A stretch of 46,598 bases of DNA from an uncultured Succinivibrio sp. (GCA_900754255.1 CAAECI010000118.1:1-46598); one strand, 5' to 3'; counted from the first letter of the stretch, positions 17,842 through 26,837 are shown. Notes: generated from the sequence alone by a model not told the origin. Numbers and translations are program-made.

Positions 17842-20445
17842 ATGAATATCGACAATTCAGGCGATCAAAAAAGATTGCATAATTCAGACGATTACAACAG
17901 CTCCATGAACAAATTCATGGATTTTTCGGCAGACGATCCCGAGGGACAGAAGAAAAGCTCCGGCTCGGCTCACGCTGATGAGGGTACAAATTTAAAAAAC
18001 AAGGGTTCCGAGGGATACAGCCATTCTGAGACGGCTCGTGATCCGGATCCTGAAAATAACAACAAAGCTCCTAAGGAGCCACATCACCGCCGTTTTAGCC
18101 GCGCTTTTTACATGCTTATGCTTAAGCTTTCATTAGCGGGACTGGCGGTACTTGGGCTCTTATTTGTTTATTTTGACTCCGTTGTATTTTCAAAATTTGA
18201 GGTTGATGATCGCTGGGTATTACCTGCCGTAGTGTATTCAAGACCTCTGGAGCTATATCCAGATCAAAAGCTTTCTCTAAAGCAGATGCTTTATGAGCTT
18301 GAGCTTTTGAAATATCGCAAGGTCCAAAACCCTTCAAAGCCCGGAGAATTTGCCGTATCTGAAAAGAACGGACGCATTGTTCTCATCAAGCGTCCCTTTG
18401 AATTTCCCGATGCCAAGGAAGACAAAGCAGCGTTGTTGGTACAATTTCAGGATCAGCGTGTACAGAAGATCTTCAATGCCGACACACGCAGTGAACTCGG
18501 ATATGTACGCATGGATCCGGTGTTGCTTGATCGTATAAACAGGATCGATCCCAAAGAGGATCGTATTTTTCTGGAATTGGACAGCGTGCCTAAGACGCTT
18601 ATCAATACGCTTATTCAAATTGAGGATCGTTCCTTTTATACCAATTGGGGAGTAAATTTTTTGGCCGTAATACGTGCGGCGGTTAAAAACTTCTTTGCAG
18701 GTCACGTGGTGCAGGGCGGATCCACCATCACGCAACAGCTGGTAAAAAATTATTTCTTAAATTCAGAGCGCAGTTATTCCCGTAAATTCAAAGAGATCAT
18801 CATGGCGCTCATCATGAATCACCGCTACAGCAAGGATCAGATCCTAGAGGCGTATCTTAACGAGATCTATTTGGGGCAAAACGGAAATGCCGGTGTCTAC
18901 GGCTTCGGTTTGGCGTCGTACTTTTATTTCGGAGTGCCTGTTTCCGAGCTTACGCAGGATCAGATGGCATTGCTGGTGGGCATCATCAAGGGTCCCTCTT
19001 TGTATGATCCCTGGCGCAACCCCGAAAAAACGCTCGATCGCCGCAATACGGTGTTGGCCGTTATGCACGAGCGCGGTTTTCTCTCTGATGCTGAATACGC
19101 TCAATATAAGGCAAGACCTCTGAATGTCATACGTCGCGGTAGCATGAGCTATTCAAAAACTCCTGCCTTTATGGGTGTTTTGAAGCAGGAGATTGCAACC
19201 CGCTTCGGCAACGATTTTTTGTCCGGAAACGGGATCAGGATCTTTACCTCCTTGGATCCCCAGGCGCAGCAGGCTGCCGAGCAGGCGGTTATGAATGAGC
19301 TTAATACCATCGAAAGCGAGCGTAAGATCTCAGGACTTGAGGCCGCCATGGTGGTAAGCTCCTGGCGTACGGCAGAGGTATCGGCGGTGGTGGGCTCCCG
19401 TACACCAAAATATGCAGGTTTTAACCGTGTTCTTGAAGGTCGCAGACAGGTAGGATCCATCATAAAGCCTCTTGTATATCTCACGGCATTCTCAAACGGT
19501 ATACATTTGGGAACGCTTATAGACGACTCTCCTCTGTCGATCAAGCTCTCGTCCGGGCAAATATGGCAGCCTAAGAACGACGATAAGAGATATCGCGGTC
19601 CCATTCCCGTGCACTACGCCATGGCGCATTCCCTGAATGTTCCCACTGTCAAGATAGGTATGCGTGTTGGCTTAAATCATGTGGCCGACACCATGCGTTT
19701 GGTTGGGATCAAGCGTGATCTCCCATTGTATCCTTCGATGCTGCTCGGAACGGTGGAACTTACTCCGTATGAGGTGAATGCCGTTTATTCCTCGCTTGCA
19801 ACCGACGGTGTCTATACCGATCTCACTACCTTGCGCACGGTTGTAAAGGACGGGAAAGTGGTTTATGAGCGTACTGCCTCCCGTAAGGAAAGAAAGCTGG
19901 ATCCTCGTGACACCTACCTTACCTTGTACGTTATGGAGGAGGCTACTCAAAGTGGAACCGGCTCACGTATAGGCAGAATGTTTCCGAACATTAAGATCGC
20001 CACCAAAACCGGTACCACCAATGACAATCGAGACACCTGGTCCGTCGGGATCGACAACGATGAGGTGGTCTCCACGTGGGTGGGATTTGACAATAACAAA
20101 TCCACCGGACTTTTCGGATCTTCAGGTGCCATGCGCGTATACGGTGCCTATCTGAAAAATCGCGGCGTTGATTCTTTGGAGCTTAAGCGTCCCGACGGCA
20201 TCAAATTTGTAAACTTCAATAAAAACGGCAATATCATTGCCGACGACTGTCGTGTAAGCGGAATGAATCTGTTGCCGGTGCGTCGTGACAAGATCCGTTA
20301 CGTAGATAATGCATGCTCTGTGACCAATACAGATCAGGGGGTAGGAGTAGACAAAAATGCCGCTGGCGATACTACCAGAAAACCCGTACCCTTTGCACCG
20401 GATGCCGGAGCGGATTCGCTTGAAAAGGCGATTTTGGGGCTGTAG
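17842..20445 (+). CDS. mrcB: Bifunctional penicillin-binding protein 1b
   Basis: Inner-membrane class A PBP that polymerises and cross-links peptidoglycan. 867 residues. Order: cytosolic hydrophilic tail (1-86), one membrane span (about 89-115), a UB2H-like region, then the GT51 transglycosylase with catalytic E261 in 'IEDRSFY' and 'GGSTITQQ' (292-299). The transpeptidase follows with S539-I-I-K542, SLN (597-599) and KTGTT (722-726). The UB2H-like region and overall order point to PBP1b rather than PBP1a. It stands alone, with a strong hairpin after it. The cytosolic tail is longer and more acidic/serine-rich than in E. coli. Confidence 0.94.
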   Translation: MNIDNSGDQKRLHNSDDYNSSMNKFMDFSADDPEGQKKSSGSAHADEGTNLKNKGSEGYSHSETARDPDPENNNKAPKEPHHRRFSRAFYMLMLKLSLAGLAVLGLLFVYFDSVVFSKFEVDDRWVLPAVVYSRPLELYPDQKLSLKQMLYELELLKYRKVQNPSKPGEFAVSEKNGRIVLIKRPFEFPDAKEDKAALLVQFQDQRVQKIFNADTRSELGYVRMDPVLLDRINRIDPKEDRIFLELDSVPKTLINTLIQIEDRSFYTNWGVNFLAVIRAAVKNFFAGHVVQGGSTITQQLVKNYFLNSERSYSRKFKEIIMALIMNHRYSKDQILEAYLNEIYLGQNGNAGVYGFGLASYFYFGVPVSELTQDQMALLVGIIKGPSLYDPWRNPEKTLDRRNTVLAVMHERGFLSDAEYAQYKARPLNVIRRGSMSYSKTPAFMGVLKQEIATRFGNDFLSGNGIRIFTSLDPQAQQAAEQAVMNELNTIESERKISGLEAAMVVSSWRTAEVSAVVGSRTPKYAGFNRVLEGRRQVGSIIKPLVYLTAFSNGIHLGTLIDDSPLSIKLSSGQIWQPKNDDKRYRGPIPVHYAMAHSLNVPTVKIGMRVGLNHVADTMRLVGIKRDLPLYPSMLLGTVELTPYEVNAVYSSLATDGVYTDLTTLRTVVKDGKVVYERTASRKERKLDPRDTYLTLYVMEEATQSGTGSRIGRMFPNIKIATKTGTTNDNRDTWSVGIDNDEVVSTWVGFDNNKSTGLFGSSGAMRVYGAYLKNRGVDSLELKRPDGIKFVNFNKNGNIIADDCRVSGMNLLPVRRDKIRYVDNACSVTNTDQGVGVDKNAAGDTTRKPVPFAPDAGADSLEKAILGL

Positions 20446-20490
20446 CACGGTCAAATTGTATAAAGCAGTTATCCGTCTACCTAATTGCCT

Positions 20491-20513
20491 GCGGGCAAAG
20501 ATTATTTGCCCGC
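20491..20513. terminator. Hairpin between mrcB and the toxin-antitoxin operon
   Basis: Perfect 9-bp stem GCGGGCAAA/TTTGCCCGC around a 5-base loop, between convergent mrcB (+) and the antitoxin gene (-). The following T tract on the plus strand is interrupted (CCTAACGTTTTATTT), so termination strength is uncertain. Confidence 0.65.
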
Positions 20514-20544
20514 CCTAACGTTTTATTTATCGACTAATTTTGCA

Positions 20545-21591
20545 TCAAAGTTGAAATTGATGTTTGAGATCATTATGCATGTTGTAATCGATAAATCCTT
20601 CTTTTTGAAGCCTTCCTACAATCACACCCGCATCAACATTTTCATGTTTTGCAAATGCCTGTATTGCCTCATTTGAAAAATCTGATTTTTGAGTGAAGTC
20701 ATCAAAATCTCTAGGCGAAATTAAAAGATCCGTAGCAAATTTATCGGCTTCCTCTTCATCCTCCTTAGTTAAACTACCGCAACGGTAAAAATCCTCTCTT
20801 AACACATGGCCCAGCTCATGGAAGAAACTAAAGCAAAATATATCTGCTGTTTTTCTTCTGTCCGTCAACCCCAGAACAACATTCTTACCAGTAGCAAACG
20901 AAGCTCCGTGAATTCCTGATCCTTTAAGCTGAGGCAAAATAATCATAGCAATGCCGCAATCTTTTAGAATCTCCTGCATGGCGTTAATATCAGGTTTTGC
21001 CGCAGCTGCTGCTTTTTTTAGTGGATCTAGTTTTGATTTGAGCTTTGTGAGATCCAGTTTCTCAAGCTCCTGATTTCGGGCTTCAACTTTGGCCTTTTGA
21101 CACCATGCCAAAGCCAAAAGATCCGATTTATCAGTATTTCTAAGTTTTCTAAAGGCAACGTTTTCGGTAAATTTATCTGTTATGAGGGTAGCCAGACTGG
21201 CTATTTCGAAAAATTTGCGAAGATTGTATATGCGTTCAGAAAGCCTTCTTGTCTTTTGAACCCAGCCCAGCGCTACTAAAGCACTGTAGTCAATTTTTGC
21301 AGCAAGATCTTCATCGGCCTCATTTTGTTGCTCTGATTTTATTTTTTGTAAATCAGCTCTATATAAGCTTTCTAGTTTTAACCAAGTTGCAACGGGCACA
21401 TTAAACACCATCTCAAGTTTTTCCGCTGTCTCCGGGGTAAGCGGTGCTTTTTCATTCATAAGCAGGCTGAGATTTTTTTCACTTGTACCCATTCTGATAG
21501 CCAATTCTTTCTGGGTCATACCGCGTGATTCAAGGTATTCCCTAATCACTTCTGCAGGAGGTATGGCAATGGTTTTCTTACTTCTGTTCAT
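20545..21591 (-). CDS. HigA-type antitoxin with ImmA/IrrE-like metallopeptidase domain
   Basis: Two-part protein of 348 residues. An N-terminal XRE helix-turn-helix (about 13-68; 'MTQKELAIRMGTSEKNLSLL') binds DNA, and a C-terminal Peptidase_M78 (ImmA/IrrE-like) domain has HELGH (258-262) and a downstream 'EEEADKFA' (about 279-286) giving the third zinc ligand. Directly upstream is a HigB/RelE-like toxin gene, so it is most likely the antitoxin and autorepressor. The peptidase motif looks intact and might cleave a repressor or the toxin system itself, which is not testable by eye. The TA operon order, toxin first, is that of higBA. Confidence 0.82.
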   Translation of the reverse strand: MNRSKKTIAIPPAEVIREYLESRGMTQKELAIRMGTSEKNLSLLMNEKAPLTPETAEKLEMVFNVPVATWLKLESLYRADLQKIKSEQQNEADEDLAAKIDYSALVALGWVQKTRRLSERIYNLRKFFEIASLATLITDKFTENVAFRKLRNTDKSDLLALAWCQKAKVEARNQELEKLDLTKLKSKLDPLKKAAAAAKPDINAMQEILKDCGIAMIILPQLKGSGIHGASFATGKNVVLGLTDRRKTADIFCFSFFHELGHVLREDFYRCGSLTKEDEEEADKFATDLLISPRDFDDFTQKSDFSNEAIQAFAKHENVDAGVIVGRLQKEGFIDYNMHNDLKHQFQL

Positions 21592-21601
21592 ATTTTCCTC
21601 C

Positions 21602-21898
21602 TCATTTTTTGTGATAGTCTAATGAAACTTCTATAATTGTGGCTGTGTCAATTTTTTTGACAATAAAAATTAATCTAAAAGGTTCGTTCAAGCTCATCGC
21701 AATTTGTCCTTTACGATCGCCGGTCAATTTATGACACCCGCCCACTCTGTCTCTAAGTAATATTTCCAAGGGGAATGCTTGAAGCTCAACAAGTCTGATT
21801 TTTAACTTGCGAGCACCGTCAGAACCTAAATATTTTTCTGCCCGCTGTGCGTCCTCACATATTTTCTTAATTTTATTATTCTTGTAGGAGATGATCAT
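21602..21898 (-). CDS. HigB/RelE-superfamily toxin
   Basis: 98-residue basic protein with the RelE/ParE fold signature of HigB plasmid-maintenance killer proteins. It has an early 'YKNNKIKKICEDAQRAEKYLG' helix, 'PLEILLRDRVGGCHKLTGDRKGQ' (about 58-75), then 'AMSLNEPFRLIFIV' and a C-terminal 'IIEVSLDYHKK' strand ending in the Tyr-His pair common in this group. The family cleaves mRNA on the ribosome. The ATG at 21898 opens a two-gene operon; the antitoxin ORF follows after 10 bases. Confidence 0.82.
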   Translation of the reverse strand: MIISYKNNKIKKICEDAQRAEKYLGSDGARKLKIRLVELQAFPLEILLRDRVGGCHKLTGDRKGQIAMSLNEPFRLIFIVKKIDTATIIEVSLDYHKK

Positions 21899-21914
21899 TG
21901 ACGCTAACCTAAAA

Positions 21915-21957
21915 TTACCTTTTAGGTAAATTATAATGTATAAGACCGCGAAAACAA
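21915..21957 (-). promoter_or_regulatory. Promoter and operator of the toxin-antitoxin operon
   Basis: Minus strand: TTGTTT (21957-21952), 16-base spacer, TATAAT (21935-21930). Immediately downstream is the inverted repeat TTACCT-AAA-AGGTAA (21929-21915), which covers the expected start of transcription. This is the layout of an autoregulated TA promoter; the HTH antitoxin is the likely ligand. Confidence 0.7.
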
Positions 21958-22313
21958 GCCATTTAATGGCATAAATTTCGATTTTTAGAACACATAATAT
22001 TACACATATTCGCCTCGACGCATATTTCAGTGCAAACCGGACACATCACGTCGAAGACTCTTAAAGTGCCAAGAGTGCACTCTTCCATTTTTCCCAATTA
22101 TTCATAGTTTTTTTTATGTTCCTTGACTGTATGTTAGCTGTTTTAAAACGATTTCAATTCTATTTTGGAAGGCTGTTAAAAGGGTAAATTTTTACTAACA
22201 GACTGAAAAATCGAGTATTATATAATACTAGAAAAAGTTATATTAAAATATAAAATGTGACTTAGATCGGATAAATAAGGCATATGCATACACTAAACTA
22301 CAAATACAGATAA
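21958..22313. promoter_or_regulatory. Regulatory region of TRAP operon 1 with two perfect palindromes
   Basis: Contains a 14-bp perfect palindrome AAGAGTGCACTCTT (22071-22084) and a 16-bp one AGTATTATATAATACT (22214-22229). The second includes a TATAAT (22221-22226) that is the best -10 for the operon, with only a weak -35 (CAGACT, 16-base spacer). Activator- or repressor-controlled transcription is likely. No gene is seen here. Confidence 0.45.
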
Positions 22314-22334
22314 ATGAAAAAAAAGGAGAACGTT

Positions 22335-23312
22335 ATGAAATTTTCGTACATAGCTGTATGCGTAGCCGCCGGCGCCTTATGCTTAGCTCTTAGTAATATG
22401 GCTCAGGCTAGAACCTTAAAGGCGGCGCATTCTCATGTTGAAGATCAGGCCACCGATCTGTCATTTAAGGAATTTGGAAAAAAGCTTTCGGAGCTTTCAA
22501 ACGGTGAGCTTTCGGTTTCCGTCTTCGCAAACGGACAATTGGGTGGAGAGCGAGAGGTTGCCGAGCAGGTTTTAAACGGTGCCGTCGATATCTCTATGGT
22601 GGGCGGACAGCTGATTGAAAACTTCTATGCACCGTATGCCACCACCAATATTCCATATCTTTTCCGTGATTACGAGCATGTGAAAAAATTTATTAAATCG
22701 GACGTAGCACATAAATATTTGCTGGATGCGACCTTGGATAAGGGCTTTTTGGGCTTGTGGTTTGAGACCTGCGGACCGCGCAGCTTCTATGCTAAGAAGG
22801 CCATCAACTCTCCTGCCGATTTGGACGGCTTGAAGATGCGCGTTCCCGAATCCCCAATGTCCATCAATACGGTAAAGCTTTTGGGCGGTCAGCCCACTCC
22901 CATGTCCTCCTCCGAGGTGTATTCAGCTTTGCAGCAGGGAGTTATAGACGGGGCTGAGAATAATTTTGAATACTACGTACAATCACGTCATTTCGAGGTT
23001 GCCCCGTATTGGAATCAGGATATGCACTCCATGCCACCTAACGTAGTGATCATGTCTGCCGATACCTTCTCATCTTTGTCAGAGCAGGAGCAGCAGTGGA
23101 TACGTGAGGCTTCAGAATATGCTCGCGATTTCCAGATGAAGATGTACGACGATACTCTGGAAGAGCTTTATAAGGAAGCCGAGAAGCTTGGGATCCATGT
23201 GAATATGATCGATCCCAAGCCCTTTGCCGAAAAAACCTCCTCAATTCTGAACGAAGAGCTCAAAAAGAGCGATCGTGTCGAGCTTATCAAGGCTATTCAG
23301 GCTATTAAATAG
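22335..23312 (+). CDS. TRAP transporter solute-binding protein (DctP family), operon 1
   Basis: Periplasmic receptor of a tripartite ATP-independent transporter that captures an organic acid and delivers it to DctQ/DctM. 325 residues from the ATG at 22335, which follows an ideal AAGGAG. An upstream in-frame ATG (22314) overlaps that Shine-Dalgarno and is rejected. Signal peptide 1-25 with AQA cleavage. The usual carboxylate-binding arginine is R169 in 'DLDGLKMRV', and 'GAVDISMVGG' and 'ALQQGVIDGAENN' are typical. A stable hairpin follows before dctQ. The substrate is unknown, but the conserved Arg implies a carboxylate. Confidence 0.93.
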   Translation: MKFSYIAVCVAAGALCLALSNMAQARTLKAAHSHVEDQATDLSFKEFGKKLSELSNGELSVSVFANGQLGGEREVAEQVLNGAVDISMVGGQLIENFYAPYATTNIPYLFRDYEHVKKFIKSDVAHKYLLDATLDKGFLGLWFETCGPRSFYAKKAINSPADLDGLKMRVPESPMSINTVKLLGGQPTPMSSSEVYSALQQGVIDGAENNFEYYVQSRHFEVAPYWNQDMHSMPPNVVIMSADTFSSLSEQEQQWIREASEYARDFQMKMYDDTLEELYKEAEKLGIHVNMIDPKPFAEKTSSILNEELKKSDRVELIKAIQAIK

Positions 23313-23346
23313 CAGCCGATCTTAGTTTTCTTCCAACTTAGTAGCA

Positions 23347-23364
23347 AGGCGGCGCAAGCCGCCT
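23347..23364 (+). promoter_or_regulatory. Intercistronic stem-loop between dctP and dctQ
   Basis: 7-bp perfect stem AGGCGGC/GCCGCCT capped by a GCAA (GNRA) tetraloop, with no T run. It lies 34 bases past dctP and just before the dctQ Shine-Dalgarno. Such loops often protect the 3' end of the binding-protein mRNA, giving an excess of receptor over permease. Confidence 0.6.
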
Positions 23365-23379
23365 GCAGGAGGATTTTGC

Positions 23380-23886
23380 ATGCAAATTGTAAGTTTGATC
23401 CGATGCATACTCGATAAAGCCCTATTCGGTTTGTGTGTGGCGATCATGGTAATGCTGGTCGTAGACGTCAGCTGGCAGGTTTTTTCGCGCTATGCCTTGG
23501 GATCTCCCAGTACCTTTACCGATGAGGCCGCCCGCTTTTTGATGGTATGGATGACATTTTTAGGCGGTGCTTATATGTTCGGTTGCAACGGACATCTGTG
23601 CGTGACCTCGATACGTGATCGTCTTCCCCCTAAGATCCAAGGAGCCGTGATCGTACTTACCTATGTACTCATTGCTGTTTTTGCCGTGGCGGTCATGATG
23701 TACGGCAGTCAGCGTCTTATCACGCGTACTCTCTCGCAGCCCTCTCCCTCGCTTGGGATCCCCATGGGATGGTTCTACAGTATTCTGCCCATCAGCGCAT
23801 TCTGTATAGTCATATATATGGTTTTGAATTTGATAGATTTCTTTGCCACGGGCACTCACATAGAAAACAAAACGGAGGCTCAATAA
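23380..23886 (+). CDS. TRAP transporter small permease subunit (DctQ), operon 1
   Basis: Small inner-membrane subunit, 168 residues with four hydrophobic segments (about 15-35, 47-66, 86-107, 127-150). Family-like 'SRYALGSPSTFTDEAARFLMVWMTFLGGAYMF' spans about residues 33-65, which is the DctQ signature region. It starts after a strong AGGAGG and ends one base before dctM, so the two are coupled. Confidence 0.92.
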   Translation: MQIVSLIRCILDKALFGLCVAIMVMLVVDVSWQVFSRYALGSPSTFTDEAARFLMVWMTFLGGAYMFGCNGHLCVTSIRDRLPPKIQGAVIVLTYVLIAVFAVAVMMYGSQRLITRTLSQPSPSLGIPMGWFYSILPISAFCIVIYMVLNLIDFFATGTHIENKTEAQ

Positions 23887-23887
23887 T

Positions 23888-25201
23888 ATGGATCCCGTAC
23901 TAGGCTTATATTTAGTAGGTGCCTTTGCCTTCCTGATGATCATCGGCGTACCAATTGCCATTTCCATCGGCGTTTCCTCAGCCCTCATTCTGCTCTCGGC
24001 CATGCCTTTTCATGTGGCGCTGTCAACTGCAGGTCAAAAAATGGTAAACGGCATAGATTCATTTTCGCTTTTGGCCGTGCCGCTTTTCATTATGGCCGGA
24101 AACATCATGAATCACGGCGGTATCGCCAGACGTCTTGTGGATTTTGCATATCTTTTTGTGGGTAAGATCCCAGGATCCATATCTCATGTAAACGTGGTTG
24201 CCAACATGCTTTTCGGATCGGTGTCCGGATCTGCCGTTGCTGCGGTTGCGGCCGTTGGAAAGACCTTGCTTCCCGAGGCCAAAAAGGCCGGGATGGACAT
24301 CCCCTTATTTACCGCCGCCAACATTGCCTCGGGACCTACGGGACAGATAATCCCGCCTTCAAACGGCATGATTGTGTATTCGGTGGTTTCAGGCGGTACC
24401 TCCATCGGCGCCCTGTTCCTTGCAGGATATCTGCCTGGGATCATCATGGGCTTGTGTTCCATGATCGTAGTTGCGATCTATCTTAAAATACATCCGCAGT
24501 GGGCCGGAAAAAATCCAGAAATCAAATTATCCTTCAGTAAGGTAATAAACGTCATATGGCGTGCCTTCCCCTCCATGGCTATGATTGTGGTTGTAATAGG
24601 CGGCATCATAGGCGGTATATATACTGCAACCGAGGCGGCCTGTTCAGCCGTGGTATATGCTCTGATCTTGTCTGGGCTTTACAAGCAACTTAATATCAGG
24701 GTACTGACGGAGATGGCCAAGGATACCATTCTTATAAGCTCCATGGTGCTCTTCTTGATCGGCTGCTCTACGGTTATGTCCTATGTGCTGGCATATATTC
24801 AGTTGCCCAAACTAATATCCGAGACCATTTTGGGGTTCACCCACAGCACCTTCCTCATTCTGTTGCTTATGAACGCAATTTTGCTGGTGGTTGGAATGTT
24901 TATGGATCTGACCCCGGCCCTGCTTATATTTACGCCCATCTTTTTGCCCATAGCCATCGAGCTTGGGATCTCTCCCGTACACTTCGGCATCATCATGATG
25001 TTCAATCTATGCGTGGGAATTACCACTCCTCCCGTGGGAGCGGCTCTGTTCGTAGGATGCTCGATAAGCAAGGTTTCAATAGAGGCTGCAACCAAACGTC
25101 TGTTGCCTTTCTTCCTAGCAACGGTTGCAGGCCTCATGCTCGTAACCTACGTGCCTGAGCTATCTCTTGCTTTGCCCCGTTGGGCCGGATTACTCAACTG
25201 A
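23888..25201 (+). CDS. TRAP transporter large permease subunit (DctM), operon 1
   Basis: Sodium/proton-driven transport subunit of the DctM/SiaM family, 437 residues with about 12 membrane spans. Typical segments are 'PLFIMAGNIMNHGGIARRLVDF' in the first third, 'SGSAVAAVAAVG' (the GS-rich loop), 'IPPSNGMIVY' and the late 'GITTPPVGAALFVGC'. It forms the membrane complex with the DctQ above and probably sets the energy coupling. Three-gene order P-Q-M is standard. Confidence 0.94.
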   Translation: MDPVLGLYLVGAFAFLMIIGVPIAISIGVSSALILLSAMPFHVALSTAGQKMVNGIDSFSLLAVPLFIMAGNIMNHGGIARRLVDFAYLFVGKIPGSISHVNVVANMLFGSVSGSAVAAVAAVGKTLLPEAKKAGMDIPLFTAANIASGPTGQIIPPSNGMIVYSVVSGGTSIGALFLAGYLPGIIMGLCSMIVVAIYLKIHPQWAGKNPEIKLSFSKVINVIWRAFPSMAMIVVVIGGIIGGIYTATEAACSAVVYALILSGLYKQLNIRVLTEMAKDTILISSMVLFLIGCSTVMSYVLAYIQLPKLISETILGFTHSTFLILLLMNAILLVVGMFMDLTPALLIFTPIFLPIAIELGISPVHFGIIMMFNLCVGITTPPVGAALFVGCSISKVSIEAATKRLLPFFLATVAGLMLVTYVPELSLALPRWAGLLN

Positions 25202-25219
25202 AATTTTGGAGATTGAAAA

Positions 25220-25636
25220 ATGACCTGTGAATGCTTTTACTGTGAAGACAAAGAGAAAAGACGCTCTTTAATGATAGAGATATGCAAATTGAGCGTATCC
25301 ACCCTGTATTTGAACAGAGATCAAAAACATCTCGGACGTTGCGTACTCAAATTAAACGAGCATAAAACTGATTTGAGTGCATTAAGCCCCGAGGAAAATG
25401 CCGCATTTTTCGGCGATTTAAGAAGAGTGTCGCAGGCTTTAAACAAGATCTATGCCCCCGATAAAATTAATTATGCAATATACGGCGATCTGGTGCCGCA
25501 TCTGCATGTGCACATAGTTCCCAAATATGCAGAGGGGCTACAATGGGGTGGACCCTTTACCGACGATATTCCCAAGAAAACTCTTGCCGAGGAAGAATAC
25601 GCAGCCATGATCGAGGCTATAAAGGCCGAGCTTTAA
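25220..25636 (+). CDS. HIT family hydrolase
   Basis: Histidine-triad nucleotide hydrolase/transferase, 138 residues. The triad is H94-x-H96-x-H98 in 'PHLHVHIVPK'. The N-terminus has CxCxxC (C3, C5, C8), a possible zinc site seen in some HIT proteins. Starts 18 bases after dctM behind GGAG and is followed closely by the alcohol dehydrogenase, so it belongs to the TRAP operon. HIT enzymes cleave nucleoside phosphoramidates or dinucleotides; why one sits in an uptake operon is unclear. Confidence 0.85.
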   Translation: MTCECFYCEDKEKRRSLMIEICKLSVSTLYLNRDQKHLGRCVLKLNEHKTDLSALSPEENAAFFGDLRRVSQALNKIYAPDKINYAIYGDLVPHLHVHIVPKYAEGLQWGGPFTDDIPKKTLAEEEYAAMIEAIKAEL

Positions 25637-25649
25637 TAAGAGGTTATAT

Positions 25650-26837
25650 ATGAATAATTTTAATTTTTGTCGTCCTACGGACTTTTATTTTGGCCGCGGC
25701 GTTGAAAAGGATACCGGTAAGATCTGTAAAAAACACGGTGCAACCAAGGTATTAATACATTTCGGCGGCGGCAGTGCTTTAAAATCGGGACTTATTGATT
25801 GTGTTGAAAAGTCTTTGGATGAGGTTGGGATCGAGCACATAAGATTGGGCGGAGTGTTGCCTAATCCCCGTGCCGAGCTGGTGTATGAGGGTATTGAGCT
25901 TTGCCGCAAAGAGAAGGTGGATACGGTTTTGGCCGTAGGCGGCGGCAGTGTCATAGACTCGGCGAAGGCCATATGCAACGGTGTCAAATACGACGGAGAT
26001 TTCTGGGATTTCCACATGGGCGGAGTTGTTCCCGAGGATTCCCTGACTTTAGGATGCGTGCTTACCTTGGCTGCGGCAGGATCCGAGGGCTCGAATTCCT
26101 GTGTGATCAATAAGGTTGTCAACGGAGTTGTCAAGAAGAAGGGGTGCAACTGCCAGTGCAACGTTCCCGACTTTGCGATCATGAACCCGGAGTTTACGAA
26201 AACTCTGCCGGCCTATCAGACGGCCTGCGGCGCCTGTGACATCATGTGTCATGTGATGGAGCGCTATTTTACGAATACCAAGGACGTTGAGCTTACGGAC
26301 GGCTTGTGCGAGGGGGTTTTGCGTACCATGGTGGCTATGATCCCTCGCGTAATGAAGGATCCTGAGGATTATGAGGCCAGGGCTAATATCATGTGGGCTT
26401 CAACCATGGCTCACAACAATATATGCGGAGTAGATCGTGAGCAGGATTGGGGCTCACATCGAATCGAACAGGAGCTCTCGGCTTTCTACGATTGCGCTCA
26501 CGGTGCGGGGCTTGCGGTAGTGATGCCCGCCTGGATGGAATGCGTGATGGATCACGATATTATGCGTTTTGCTCAATTTGCAAACCGTGTATTCGGCATA
26601 AGTGTTGATTTTGCACATCCGGAGCGTACCGCCAAAGCCGGTATCGCCGCCTTGCGTGCTCTGTGGAAGAGTGCGGATCTCCCGCTTAATTTTGAAGAAC
26701 TCGGAGCTAAGCGCGAGGATATTCCCGTATTGGTGGATCATCTCGTAACCGATGATAAAACCGAGGGACATTTTGTGGTAATGGACGGCCCCTTCATTAC
26801 CAAGGTGCTTGAGCATGCTGCCGACTATCGCTCCTAG
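25650..26837 (+). CDS. Iron-containing alcohol dehydrogenase (BDH/YqhD-like)
   Basis: Cytosolic NAD(P)H-dependent group III alcohol dehydrogenase that reduces aldehydes or oxidises alcohols. 395 residues. GGGS nucleotide motif at 97-100 ('LAVGGGSVIDSAKAI'). Metal ligands fit D197, H201, H270 and H284, a spacing matching that known for YqhD (194, 198, 267, 281). The N-terminal 'FYFGRGVE' is usual for butanol dehydrogenase-like enzymes. Last gene of the TRAP operon before a strong terminator. It may act on an aldehyde or alcohol derived from the imported acid. Confidence 0.9.
   Translation: MNNFNFCRPTDFYFGRGVEKDTGKICKKHGATKVLIHFGGGSALKSGLIDCVEKSLDEVGIEHIRLGGVLPNPRAELVYEGIELCRKEKVDTVLAVGGGSVIDSAKAICNGVKYDGDFWDFHMGGVVPEDSLTLGCVLTLAAAGSEGSNSCVINKVVNGVVKKKGCNCQCNVPDFAIMNPEFTKTLPAYQTACGACDIMCHVMERYFTNTKDVELTDGLCEGVLRTMVAMIPRVMKDPEDYEARANIMWASTMAHNNICGVDREQDWGSHRIEQELSAFYDCAHGAGLAVVMPAWMECVMDHDIMRFAQFANRVFGISVDFAHPERTAKAGIAALRALWKSADLPLNFEELGAKREDIPVLVDHLVTDDKTEGHFVVMDGPFITKVLEHAADYRS

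Noticed and set aside
22314..22334. Upstream ATG (22314) as start of TRAP receptor 1
   Set aside because: The AAGGAG that would serve the next ATG lies inside this extension, and the signal peptide is better from 22335.
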